NCBI GenBank assembly: GCA_027366635.1
Contig: DAHXNE010000073.1
Coordinates: 1 to 58,734 of the forward strand
DNA length: 58,734 bases
DNA from: Gammaproteobacteria bacterium
GTDB lineage: Bacteria; Pseudomonadota; Gammaproteobacteria; Steroidobacterales; Steroidobacteraceae
Direction: 5' to 3'
The notes below the pieces were generated by a model that made no database searches, was not told the DNA's origin, and saw only the letters and a program-made list of their open reading frames with translations. Made by a program: the position numbers and the translations under genes. Within the stretch, counting starts at the first letter, position 1; the number at the start of each line of letters is the position of its first letter. Of the stretch, positions 1 through 7,870 are shown piece after piece.

Positions 1-119
1 TAGAGGTTTTTAACCTGACTGTGATTGTATCCAGTCGCGCGAACGGACGCAAGTCCTGGGTCTGATCGTCTTGGGCCGGCGGACATCCCGCTGCGCGGTG
101 ATTTAAACCGCCGGAGTCG

Positions 120-515
120 CTCACCATCCCAGTTCGCTTCAACGTTGCCGCAAAGGCCACCGTACCAGGATGCGCCTGCGGCGCCCGACCGCTCTTCACT
201 TCAATCGCTGTCAGCCGGGACTGAGCTTTCACGATGAAGTCGACTTCCTGACCTCGCTCGCGCCAATAGTGAACCTCACACTCGCCGGCAGCCGCGGCAT
301 TCGCCAGGTGCGCGCCGACCGCTGACTCGATGAGTCGTGCGCGGAATTCCCGATCCGAGCGCGCCTGGTCCGGGCTGACGCCGGACATCACTGTCATCAG
401 TGCGGTATTGAGCACCTGCGGCTTCGGGCTCGATCCCGGCTGCGCGCCGCATCACCGGCGTACTTCGGCAGGCCGCAGACCATTCCCGCACCGACCAGCA
501 GATCGAGGCAATACG
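120..515 (-). pseudogene. Remnant of a DUF4143-type AAA ATPase gene (C-terminal half)
   Basis: Reading the minus strand gives fragments typical of the C-terminal half of AAA_14/DUF4143 ATPases: LDLLVGAGMVCGLPKYAGD, then NTALMTVMSGVSPDQAR, then REFRARLIESAVGAHLANAA, then HYWRERGQEVDFIVKA and LTAIEVKSGR. The last piece is the nuclease-like D-E-K core that ends these proteins. The segments lie in two frames: a one-base loss near 436 separates the KYAGDAARSR part from the GSSPKPQVLNT part. Upstream (516-770) the frame is decayed and the Walker ATPase half is not recognisable, so the gene cannot be functional. Identification rests on remembered family motifs. It marks the left part of the window as a zone of gene decay. 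Confidence 0.75.
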
Positions 516-856
516 CGGGGGCGGGTGACGGTTTCCTCAGGGCACAAATCGCCCGCGCGAGATCGCCATCCCGGGCAGGCGGTCATTCCAAAGGCGTTTC
601 TTGGTTTTCCGGCCACCGCCCGGTCCGGGCGGAGGCGCCATCGTCACCCGGAAATAGAGCCGCTTCGCGGATCTGTAGCGGGTGGCGTGGGGGCCTCTGC
701 TGACCGCGGCAGTTCAGCGAGGATCCAGATACGGCGCAGGTAAGGCTCACTCGCGCTGCAGTTGCCACAGCCCCGCAGCCGGTCTATTTGTTACTATTGC
801 TGCTATCTTGATAATACCTATAATTACATGCCTATGACGCATCAATCCACCGTTGG

Positions 857-918
857 GACGATATCGTCGGTATTCCCTGTTCGCCTATAGCTTAATATTG
901 TCGTAAGTGGCTTAAGCC
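857..918. promoter_or_regulatory. Two palindromes upstream of hipB, candidate autoregulatory operators
   Basis: The AT-rich stretch 780-930 before the hipB-like gene contains two perfect palindromes: GACGATATCGTC at 857-868 and GGCTTAAGCC at 909-918, the latter ending 13 bases before the proposed ATG. A -10-like TTAATATT lies between them (about 889-896). HipB-type antitoxins bind palindromic operators in their own promoter, so these are plausible binding sites. Which of the two is used is inference. Confidence 0.45.
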
Positions 919-930
919 CTAAAGTACGCT

Positions 931-1275
931 ATGCGCCGTCCGGAATCCAAATTCGCATCTCCTCAGGCGCACTCGACTGCTGCTCGCCTCGGCAGCGCAA
1001 TCCGCGCTGCTCGTCTAGCCCGCAAAGCCACGCAGCAAGAGCTCGCGGAACGCGCTCGCATGAGCGCTTTCACCTGGCAAAAAATCGAAAAGGGCGATAC
1101 CTCAGTTGCCATGGGTACCTGGCTTTCCGCCCTGGAGCAAACCGGGCTCCTCGGGCATCTCGAACAGCTGAGTGAACTTGAGCGTGACAGCCTTGGCCAA
1201 GCGTTGCGGCAGCGGCAATTGCGTGCGCGAGGCCGCCGCGGCAATGCCCGGCCCTCAAATGACTACGACTTCTGA
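931..1275 (+). CDS. HipB-like XRE-family antitoxin/transcriptional regulator
   Basis: A 114-residue protein with a Cro/C1-type helix-turn-helix at about residues 20-75 (LGSAIRAARLARKATQQELAERARMSAFTWQKIEKG), the fold of HipB and other XRE antitoxins. The C-terminal tail is Arg-rich and probably flexible. It lies 9 bases before a HipA-like gene in the same orientation, the standard antitoxin-first order, so its likely roles are neutralising the kinase and repressing the operon through the palindromes upstream. No good Shine-Dalgarno sequence precedes the ATG at 931, so translation may be weak or start close to the mRNA 5' end. Partner and role are inferred from context; the fold is read from sequence. 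Confidence 0.85.
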   Translation: MRRPESKFASPQAHSTAARLGSAIRAARLARKATQQELAERARMSAFTWQKIEKGDTSVAMGTWLSALEQTGLLGHLEQLSELERDSLGQALRQRQLRARGRRGNARPSNDYDF

Positions 1276-1284
1276 GGAAGTCTC

Positions 1285-2568
1285 ATGTCCTGGGATGGAA
1301 TCGTCTTCATCCACCTGCCTGATCAGAGCGAGGCGGTTCCGGCGGGAAGAATCTCCCTGCTGGAGGAGGGGCTCCAATCCGTAGGTAGCACCTTCGGTTA
1401 TGGCGCCCGATATCTGCAGCGGGCCAACGCGATACCCGTCGACCCTGTAAGTCTGCCGCTGTCGAGCTTACCCGGCGAGGAGCAGCTTTATGAGCCGCCG
1501 GCCGGCCTCGCTCTGTTCGGCGCGATACGTGATGCCGCCCCTGATTTCTGGGGTCGGCGTGTCATCGAAGCAAAGTTGCAGCTGCCGCCCAACTCTGTTC
1601 CGGAATCGACCTATCTTCTCAACGCCGGCACCCATCGTTTCGGTGCTCTGGATTTCAGAGAGAATACCAGCTCCGCGAGCGCCGAGGGCCTGCTGCCGCC
1701 GCTGACCGACCTTCAGTACCTGTTGGAAGCCGCGGATCGCGTGCAAGAAGGTCTGCCGATACCCGCCCGACTGGAAATGCTCTTTCAGGTAGCCAGCCTG
1801 GGTGGAGCGAGGCCGAAGGCCCTCGTGTCGCATGATGGCAAGCAATTTCTCGCGAAATTCCCGGCCAAGAACGACCCATTCGACGTCCCTGCCGTCGAGC
1901 GTGCCTGCCTGGAACTTGCGCGCGCGTGTGGACTGAATGTGCCACGGACCGAGCTGGTACAACTCGCAGACGGTCGGAATGTAATGCTGATCGAGCGGTT
2001 CGACCGGGCCGTTCTGTCAGATGGCAACTGCTCCCGGAAGCAATGCGTCAGTGCTCTGACCATGCTTGGCAAGCACGAGCAGGAATCCCCGGCATCGAGT
2101 TACTCGGAGATCGCCCAGGTGATTTCCGATCGCGGAGTGTCCGGGCACGTGCAGGAGGACCGCGCGGAGCTGTACGCGAGAGTTGCCTTCAATATCCTCA
2201 TTTCAAATGACGACGACCACCTGCGCAACCACGCGTTCATATGGTACCCGCCCGGAAAGGCCTGGCGACTGAGTCCGCTTTACGACGTGGTTCCCCGCCC
2301 GCAAGTATCCCAGGAGCGAAGATTGCACCTGTCGATCGGCCCCCAAGGCAGGAGCGCCACACTCACCAACCTGTTCGAGGCTCGCGGAAGTTTCGGCTTG
2401 CTGAAACCCGAGGCAATCGCAATCATCGGCAGAGTCTCTGCTGCGGTTGGAGAATGGCGCACACATCTGGAATCGGCGGGTGTGAGCCCCGCGCAATGCG
2501 ACCGCATTCAAACTGCATTCCGTAGACCACGCGATATTGGTCTCGACGAGATAACGAAGACGCGGTAG
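1285..2568 (+). CDS. HipA-like serine/threonine kinase toxin
   Basis: A 427-residue protein of the HipA family; E. coli HipA (440 residues) phosphorylates glutamyl-tRNA synthetase and causes dormancy. Visible landmarks are the N-terminal HipA-coupled domain with HRFGALDF (about 117-124), the nucleotide-binding segment ARPKALVSHDGKQFLAKFP (about 175-193), LIERFDR, the catalytic loop ISNDDDHLRNH with acidic residues at 309-311, and the metal-binding SPLYDVVP motif. All kinase landmarks are present and the frame is intact, so it looks active. GAGGAAG just before the ATG is a strong ribosome-binding site and the gene follows the HTH gene by 9 bases. The substrate of this particular branch cannot be told from sequence. 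Confidence 0.9.
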   Translation: MSWDGIVFIHLPDQSEAVPAGRISLLEEGLQSVGSTFGYGARYLQRANAIPVDPVSLPLSSLPGEEQLYEPPAGLALFGAIRDAAPDFWGRRVIEAKLQLPPNSVPESTYLLNAGTHRFGALDFRENTSSASAEGLLPPLTDLQYLLEAADRVQEGLPIPARLEMLFQVASLGGARPKALVSHDGKQFLAKFPAKNDPFDVPAVERACLELARACGLNVPRTELVQLADGRNVMLIERFDRAVLSDGNCSRKQCVSALTMLGKHEQESPASSYSEIAQVISDRGVSGHVQEDRAELYARVAFNILISNDDDHLRNHAFIWYPPGKAWRLSPLYDVVPRPQVSQERRLHLSIGPQGRSATLTNLFEARGSFGLLKPEAIAIIGRVSAAVGEWRTHLESAGVSPAQCDRIQTAFRRPRDIGLDEITKTR

Positions 2569-2661
2569 CAACCTCGTGCCGGGCGCGCGGCTCAGATCAG
2601 TGCTCGCCAACGCCGGGGAATCGGAGCATTGACCGGGCGGAGGCGGTACGTCGCATTTACT

Positions 2662-2900
2662 GGCTCTATTGAAAAACGAGCGGGTTATGCAGTGACGTAG
2701 GGGTTGATGCGGGAGAAGTCGAGCTTGCCTGCGATCATGAAGATGACCATGCGGATGGTACGGAACCGGCCGTACCCGCGGGCCTTGCGTTTGGCAGTGT
2801 GGAAGAGCCCATTGATGGCCTCGAGGAACCCGTTGGTCTGGCGGGAGGTGACCCAGGCGAGGATGCCCTCGAGATGATGAGCCTGGCCATCGTATCTGAT
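2662..2900 (-). pseudogene. Remnant of an ISL3-family transposase (C-terminal end)
   Basis: The minus strand reads HHLEGILAWVTSRQTNGFLE, then AINGLFHTAKRKARGYGRF, then KLDFSRINPYVTA and a TAA stop at 2685-2687. This is the C-terminal DDE_Tnp_ISL3 signature (trailing E of the catalytic triad in the NGFLEAINGL region). Upstream of about 2900 the homologous frame disappears, so only about 70 codons remain. GGCTCTATTGAAAAACGAG at 2662-2680 just beyond the stop may be what is left of the terminal inverted repeat. The element is dead and has no visible second end in the window. Confidence 0.75.
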
Positions 2901-3005
2901 GGGGCTGGACGGCGTTTTGATCAGGTTCGCTGATGGGAGTGGGCCCGAGACCCATCAGGGATCGTGACCACGGCGCGGGTCGTTTCCGCTCCGGATTTCC
3001 TCGTC

Positions 3006-3116
3006 TCAGGTTTCATCGTAAAGCGGCAGCGCAGTCTGCCCGGCCGGGATGGCCTGGGCGGCGAGAGTGGCCTTGCCACTGCCGTCTTTCTGCGAGGTCA
3101 CGGCGATGGGTTTCAA
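3006..3116 (-). pseudogene. Remnant of a ParA-family ATPase N-terminus
   Basis: On the minus strand a short frame starting near 3116 reads LKPIAVTSQKDGSGKATLAAQ before it diverges and stops at 3006. It matches the N-terminus of ParA/Soj partition ATPases (IAVTSQKGGSGKTTLAA), with the deviant Walker A changed to KDGSGKAT: the second Gly has become Asp and the Thr after Lys is Ala. Only 36 codons survive. With the nearby IS tail this suggests decay of a plasmid or integrative element. The fragment is short, so the call relies on the Walker motif and its flanks. Confidence 0.6.
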
Positions 3117-3232
3117 GAAAACTGCCTTCCACGCAGAACGTAAAACATGATTCCATGGAAATCGTGTCCGTGACGCAATATGCCCAATCGGGGCTCCCTG
3201 CCGCTTTCCCCGCTCGAGTGTATACTGGCGCT

Positions 3233-3248
3233 TAGACGTCTAGACGTA
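3233..3248. promoter_or_regulatory. Palindromic operator/promoter of the RHH-PIN toxin-antitoxin operon
   Basis: TAGACGTCTAGACGTA contains two overlapping perfect palindromes, TAGACGTCTA and ACGTCTAGACGT, that is, two direct AGACGT half-sites. It sits about 18 bases before the antitoxin ATG, and a -10-like GTATACT lies immediately upstream at about 3220-3226. Ribbon-helix-helix antitoxins bind such closely spaced palindromic repeats to repress their own operon. Function is inferred from position and symmetry. Confidence 0.55.
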
Positions 3249-3263
3249 ACGATGGGAGCGACC

Positions 3264-3521
3264 ATGGATCAGCCTGTGAGGTGGACCGTCCGGGTTTCCA
3301 AGGACACGGATGTGGCCGTGCGCATGTTCCTGGCCCAGCGCGGCATGAAGAAAGGCGATCTCGCCAAATTCATCGAGGAAGCCGTGCGCTGGCGCGTGCT
3401 CGATCAGACGGTGGGTGAGACCAAGGCGCGCAACACCAAGGTTCCGGTGGCCGACATCGAGGCCGCGATCAATGAAGCGCTGCACACCGTGCGCGCCGAG
3501 CGCTTTGCCGCCCAGCGCTGA
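3264..3521 (+). CDS. Ribbon-helix-helix antitoxin of a PIN toxin pair
   Basis: An 85-residue protein. Residues about 5-40 (WTVRVSKDTDVAVRMFLAQ, then KGDLAKFIEEAVRWRV) look like a ribbon-helix-helix DNA-binding domain: a beta strand with alternating residues, then two helices. The basic C-terminal half would wrap the toxin. I chose ATG 3264 because GGGAG precedes it and the RHH strand starts right after; an in-frame upstream opening from 3180 runs through the operator and is unlikely to be translated. Its TGA overlaps the ATG of the PIN gene by one base, the usual coupling in toxin-antitoxin pairs. Expected roles are blocking the PIN nuclease and repressing the operon at 3233-3248. Confidence 0.8.
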   Translation: MDQPVRWTVRVSKDTDVAVRMFLAQRGMKKGDLAKFIEEAVRWRVLDQTVGETKARNTKVPVADIEAAINEALHTVRAERFAAQR

Positions 3522-4000
3522 TGCGGGCGGTCCTCGACACCAACGTTCTGTGCAGCGCACTGCTGACGCCGGGGGGCTTGACCGATCGGCTCTATCGGGC
3601 CTGGCGGGAAGGGCGCTTCCAGCTGCTGACGAGCGAGGAGCAGCTGGAGGAGTTCCGGCGCGTCACGCGCTATCCGCGCCTCAAGCCCTTCATTGAGCCG
3701 ACGGCTGCAGGCGCGATGCACAACGAGCTGCGGCGCCTCGCGGTGCTCATCGCGAAGCTGCCCATCGTCGACGCCTTGCGCGACCCGGGGGATAATTTTC
3801 TGCTGGCGATGGCGCAGGCCGGAGAGGCCGACGTGCTCGTCACCGGTGATAAGCACGATCTCCTGTCGCTGAAGGCGTTTCAACGCACGCGGATCGTCAC
3901 CGCACGGCAATTCCTGGGCCAGATCGGCGATACGCTTAAGCGCTCGCCGACGCGCAAGGTCGTGGCGGCGCGCCGCAGCAGGCGCAGGACAGCGCGGTAG
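3521..4000 (+). CDS. PIN-domain toxin, COG1569 type (putative endoribonuclease)
   Basis: A 159-residue protein with the PIN nuclease layout of the COG1569 family of putative toxins: first acidic residue in MRAVLDTNVLCSALL (Asp6), middle acidic residues in SEEQLEEFRRV, and the distal acidic cluster in DPGDNFLLAMAQAGEADVLVTGDKHDL. The active-site acids that bind Mg2+ are all present. The tail after about residue 140 is very basic. The gene is translationally coupled to the RHH gene by a TGATG overlap. Family members cleave RNA in a sequence-specific way; the target here is unknown. The pair is intact although surrounded by decayed genes, which fits its addictive nature. Confidence 0.85.
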   Translation: MRAVLDTNVLCSALLTPGGLTDRLYRAWREGRFQLLTSEEQLEEFRRVTRYPRLKPFIEPTAAGAMHNELRRLAVLIAKLPIVDALRDPGDNFLLAMAQAGEADVLVTGDKHDLLSLKAFQRTRIVTARQFLGQIGDTLKRSPTRKVVAARRSRRRTAR

Positions 4001-4155
4001 CGCAGGGACGCCAACTACCATGCCATGTCAGCTCATGGTTTTTCTATCGATCCGCCGCGAGGTGGCCGCGCCGAGGATCAATCTGATGCGATGTCCCGCC
4101 GCGCACCGCGCGGCCCGGACTACTTCCAATTCAAAGCGGGAATTTTACAATCACT

Positions 4156-5292
4156 ATGGCGCGACCCAAGACAGCCAAAAATGACACCGGCGCCAACGTG
4201 GGTTACGAGGCGCAGCTCTGGCAGATGGCCGATGCCCTGCGGGGCAGCGTGGACGCGGCCGAATACAAGCACGTCGTCCTGGGGCTGATCTTTCTCAAGT
4301 ACATCTCAGATGCCTTCGAGGAGCAGCACGCGAAGCTGGAAGCCGAGAAAGCGGGCGGGGCCGATCCCGAGGACCAGGACGAATACCGAGCGCTCTCGAT
4401 CTTCTGGGTGCCGCCGGAAGCGCGCTGGCCGCACCTGAAGGCCCAGGCCCGCCAGAGCACCATCGGCCAGATCGTCGATGAGGCCATGGCCGGCATCGAG
4501 CGGGACAACCCGGCCCTGAAGGGCGTGCTCCCGAAGGACTATGCGCGCCCGGCGCTCGATAAAACCCGCCTGGGGCAGCTGATTGATCTCATCAGCAATA
4601 TCAAAGTCGGCGACGAGGCGAGCCGGGCGAAAGACGTCCTCGGCCGCGTCTATGAGTATTTCCTCTCCCAGTTCGCGAGCGCCGAGGGCAAGAAGGGCGG
4701 GGAGTTTTATACGCCCCGCTGCGTAGTGAAGGTCCTGGTCGAGATGCTGGAGCCCTATCGCGGACGGGTCTACGACCCCTGCTGCGGTTCTTCGGGCATG
4801 TTCGTGCAGTCGGTCGAGTTCATCCGCGCCCATGCCAATGGGAACGGGAACGGCGGCAAGGCCAAAGCGGATATCTCGATTTATGGCCAGGAGTTCAATT
4901 ACACGACCTGGCGGCTCGCCAAGATGAATCTCGCCATCCGCGGCATCGACGGACAGATCGGCCACGGCGACACGTTCCACAATGATCGCCATCCGGACCT
5001 GAAGGCGGACTTCATCCTGGCGAATCCCCCCTTCAATATCTCCGACTGGGGCGGGGAGCGGCTGAGAGAAGACAGGCGCTGGCAGTACGGTACGCCGCCC
5101 GCGGGTAATGCGAACTTCGCCTGGGTGCAGCACATCGTCCATCACTTAGCGCCGGCCGGCGTGGCCGGCTTCGTGCTGGCAAATGGTTCGATGTCCTCGA
5201 ATCACTCCGGTGAGGGAGAGATTCGCAAGAACCTGATCGAGGCTGATCTGGTCGATTGCATGGTGGCGCTCCCCGGGCAGCTCTTTTACTGA
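4156..5292 (+). pseudogene. hsdM: 3'-truncated type I restriction-modification DNA methyltransferase subunit M
   Basis: 378 residues of an HsdM adenine-N6 methyltransferase. The N-terminal HsdM_N helical domain (about 10-150) is present, followed by the Rossmann methylase domain with the AdoMet motif [11 protein letters not shown] (about 206-216) and the catalytic motif NPPF (291-294). The protein stops at [14 protein letters not shown], exactly where intact HsdM (about 490-550 residues) continues with the FYSTQIP-type segment, so about 120-150 C-terminal residues needed for contact with HsdS are missing. No hsdS or hsdR follows. The most economical reading is a deletion that fused the gene to unrelated DNA at about 5290. 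A solitary shortened methylase cannot be excluded but would lack target recognition. Confidence 0.85.
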
Positions 5293-5807
5293 AGCCTTCG
5301 GCGCCGAATTGGATCGGCCTACGTCTCGGCAGTGGGTCGGCACCCGCCGGTCGCTAACGACAAGGATCCAAGGCAAGCGCGATCTAGCGAAATCCCGGTG
5401 CTGTGCTAGTCGCGGCCGGAAGCGGTCCTTGTTTGCGGATTCCGTTGCGTACAGTAACCGAGACCTCTGGATTCTCGAGTTTATCGCGAGTTGATTGTCT
5501 CCGACTGCTGCTGACACGTCATGACTGTCCAGTTGACTTCAGTACGCAACGTACGAGGGCGCGCATCTGCTCGCGCAGTTCTTCAGCCCTATCTCGTGAT
5601 ATTCAATTACTAGCGATTGTCCCGCGCGAGCAGGTGCCGAACACCGAATGAACTCTCGGCGCGGCACGCTTGTGCCGGCGCTACACGGCGCCAGCGGCGG
5701 GCGCATGCCCAACAAGGGCCTGCCGTCGCTGTTCGATCGTCGCCGGCTCGAAACCGCGCCACTGCTCGGCGCGGCCCCGGCCACAGCGCCAAGCCGCCAC
5801 GCGCAGG
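5293..5807. other. Gene-free stretch downstream of truncated hsdM
   Basis: No credible coding sequence, repeat or RNA gene was recognised here. The left part (5293-5650) has a more even base composition than the flanks and short ORFs without family features. The right part (5650-5807) is GC-rich and contains only overlapping ORFs without motifs. It probably represents the scar of the deletion that removed the rest of the hsd locus. Confidence 0.5.
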
Positions 5808-6410
5808 TCAGCGGCCGCGCCGCTTTACCCCCTTCCAGTCCCGATTGATCCGGTTCAAGTCGAATCCCTTGGGATCGAATACACCACCGATCCAGCGCAC
5901 CAGGTCCGCATGCTGCTCGTGACGGCGGTCGCCGAGGACGGCGAGGAATTGCGCGTAGCCGTGCGGCCCGCCGACGTCTTCCGGCGGACAAGCGTTCTCA
6001 CCGGCGACACAGACCGGCAGGGGCAGCTCGCCCAGCCGGGAGGGTGGGATCGACTCCATGACGATCCGATGTTGCCAGCCGCCCCCCATGTCGTAGCGGT
6101 ACTCGAACTCTCCCCTCGGTCCGAGCTCCGCCACGACAGCCGCAACCGACACCCGCCGCTCATCCCGGTAGCGACTGGCTTCCTCTTCAGTCTCGGCTTC
6201 CCTGATCCACCAATCGGGCGCCACCAGAGCGGCACCGATTTCGAATTCATGCGCATGGGAGTCCGTCCAACCCATCACCCATTGCACGTAATGGTGCAGC
6301 GACGCGAGCGCCCAGGCGTCGGGAACAAGCACCCGCCGCCAAACGAGCGGCGTCACCTCCAGCAATTCGACGCGCAGGGCCACGGCCTTTGGAACCGGCG
6401 GCTTCGCCAT
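5808..6410 (-). CDS. Plasmid pRiA4b ORF-3-like protein
   Basis: A 200-residue protein of the PRiA4_ORF3 (IS1096 TnpR-like passenger) family. The N-terminal VALRVELLEVTPLVWRRVLVP strand, ASLHHYVQWVMGWTDSHAHEFEI, the FEYRYDMGGGWQHRIV core and the late GVFDPKGFDLNRINRDW segment are hallmarks; the D-x-G-D/G-x-W-x-H block is the most conserved. The biochemical function of the family is unknown and it frequently travels on plasmids and mobile elements, which fits the plasticity zone. Length is normal and the frame is intact. It is transcribed away from the MazG-like gene and shares no operon with the remnants to its left. Confidence 0.88.
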   Translation of the reverse strand: MAKPPVPKAVALRVELLEVTPLVWRRVLVPDAWALASLHHYVQWVMGWTDSHAHEFEIGAALVAPDWWIREAETEEEASRYRDERRVSVAAVVAELGPRGEFEYRYDMGGGWQHRIVMESIPPSRLGELPLPVCVAGENACPPEDVGGPHGYAQFLAVLGDRRHEQHADLVRWIGGVFDPKGFDLNRINRDWKGVKRRGR

Positions 6411-6459
6411 CTAGATCTCCTCGTCCGTGCGGGCGGTCGGCCCGACCCCGCGCGGCAGG

Positions 6460-6825
6460 TCAGTACTCGGTATATTTCCTGCTGGATCCTCGCACTTCCT
6501 CGGCCGGGTAGTGCGCCTCGTTGAGCACGATCTTGTCAGCCGCGGCCGTCAGCAGATCGATGTCGAGTTTGTCCGCGAGCAGGATGAGATAGAGAAAGAC
6601 ATCCGCCAGCTCCTCCCGGACCCCGGCGCGCTTGCCCGGATCAGGCGTTCTGGATTCGGCCTCCGACATCCATTGGAAGTGCTCGAGCAATTCGGCCGCC
6701 TCGACACTCAGCGCCATCGCCAGATTCTTCGGAGAATGAAACTGTTCCCAGTCCCGGTCGGCCGCGAATCGCCGCAAGGCATCGCGGAGAGTATCGATCG
6801 ACGTTGCGTTTCCCGCTGATTTCAT
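6460..6825 (-). CDS. MazG-like nucleotide pyrophosphohydrolase (dCTPase/RS21-C6 type)
   Basis: A 121-residue all-alpha NTP pyrophosphatase. It has the two acidic helices that bind Mg2+: SVEAAELLEHFQWMSE (EAAELLE) and REELADVFLYLILLAD (EExxD), and the KYTEY C-terminus typical of the RS21-C6/DCTPP1 branch. Such enzymes hydrolyse dCTP and modified nucleotides to monophosphates and clean the nucleotide pool. I start at the ATG at 6825, since this gives the length normal for the family; the open frame extends 20 codons further without similarity. It stands alone between the pRiA4b-type gene (same strand) and DUF1614 (opposite strand). Confidence 0.85.
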   Translation of the reverse strand: MKSAGNATSIDTLRDALRRFAADRDWEQFHSPKNLAMALSVEAAELLEHFQWMSEAESRTPDPGKRAGVREELADVFLYLILLADKLDIDLLTAAADKIVLNEAHYPAEEVRGSSRKYTEY

Positions 6826-7144
6826 GATGTTGCGACCTGGTGCCCTCCCGGCACAGGATACCGGGCAAACCCTGTGGAAATCCAACGCCCGCGGGTTTAA
6901 GGCCGCACCGCCATCGATCGGGACGATTCACCGCCGGTCGGCGAGGCACAGGCGGCAATGCGCTTGCGCGATCATGGCCGAAAGGCGAGCGCGGCGCTGC
7001 GGCTATACTGGCGACCGTCCCGCTCGCCGACGCGTCAATCAGCTTTTTGAATCAAAGCGATGGACGCGTCCGTGCGGGCGCGCGCACGGTGAGCCGTGCG
7101 GGGCCCGGACACTGACGCGCCGCACAGATTGAGGTACCAACTCG
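6826..7144. other. Intergenic region between divergent MazG-like and DUF1614 genes
   Basis: 319 bases that must contain the two divergent promoters. Apart from AT-poor ORFs without motifs I see no gene, RNA or strong palindrome. GAGGTACC at 7132-7139 is the ribosome-binding site of the DUF1614 gene. Confidence 0.4.
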
Positions 7145-7864
7145 GTGAACGCCTACATACCCCCGTCCGCTGTTCAGTACTTTCCCGTCTCGCTGCCTTT
7201 TCTGCTGATTCTGGCCGCTCTGCTGGGCGTGATGGGAGTACTGGTCGGGTTGCGCCTGCTGCGCTACGCCTCCGAGTCGATGCAGGTCAGCGAGCCGGCT
7301 TTGATCATGATCCTGGGTCTGTCGCTGCTCGGCAGCTACATCAACATTCCGGTGGCGCATCTGCCGGCGCACCGGATCTTCACGGCCGACGAGATCCGTT
7401 TCTTCGGAATTACCTATGTCATCCCGATGATCCGCGAGACCCACGGAACGATCATCGCCGTGAACGTCGGGGGCGCCGTGATCCCGGTCGTCTTGTCCCT
7501 CTATCTGCTCGTGAAACACCGCCTGTATGCGCTCGCGGCAATCGCCACCACGTGTGTGGCGGTCATCACCCACTGGCTCGCCCATCCGGTGCCCGGTTTC
7601 GGCATCGCGCTGCCGATCTTCGTGCCGGCGAGCGTGACGGCGATCATCGCTCTGGCTCTCACCCGCCGCAACGCCGCGCCGCTCGCTTACATCAGCGGCA
7701 GCTGCGGTGTGCTGATCGGGGCCGATTTACTGAATCTCCGAGCCGTTCCAGCGCTCGGCGCGCCGATCGCGTCGATCGGCGGTGCCGGCACTTTCGACGG
7801 CATCTATCTCACCGGGCTCCTGGCGCTGCTGTACGCCGGGCTGTCGCGCTACATCAGTCGGTGA
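7145..7864 (+). CDS. DUF1614 family integral membrane protein
   Basis: A 239-residue hydrophobic protein with about seven predicted membrane segments. The SEPALIMILGLSLLGSYINIPV segment, the NVGGAVIPVVLSLYLL core and the terminal GGAGTFDGIYLTGLLALL motif are characteristic of DUF1614 (PF07758). The function of the family is unknown; conserved glycines and an Asp near the C-terminus hint at a transport or binding role. Translation starts at GTG 7145, preceded by GAGGTACC. No operon partner is visible: the next gene is convergent. Confidence 0.85.
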   Translation: MNAYIPPSAVQYFPVSLPFLLILAALLGVMGVLVGLRLLRYASESMQVSEPALIMILGLSLLGSYINIPVAHLPAHRIFTADEIRFFGITYVIPMIRETHGTIIAVNVGGAVIPVVLSLYLLVKHRLYALAAIATTCVAVITHWLAHPVPGFGIALPIFVPASVTAIIALALTRRNAAPLAYISGSCGVLIGADLLNLRAVPALGAPIASIGGAGTFDGIYLTGLLALLYAGLSRYISR

Positions 7865-7870
7865 TGCCGC

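Noticed and set aside
5670-6524. 284-codon plus-strand ORF
   Set aside because: Antisense to the pRiA4b ORF-3-like gene; no motif.
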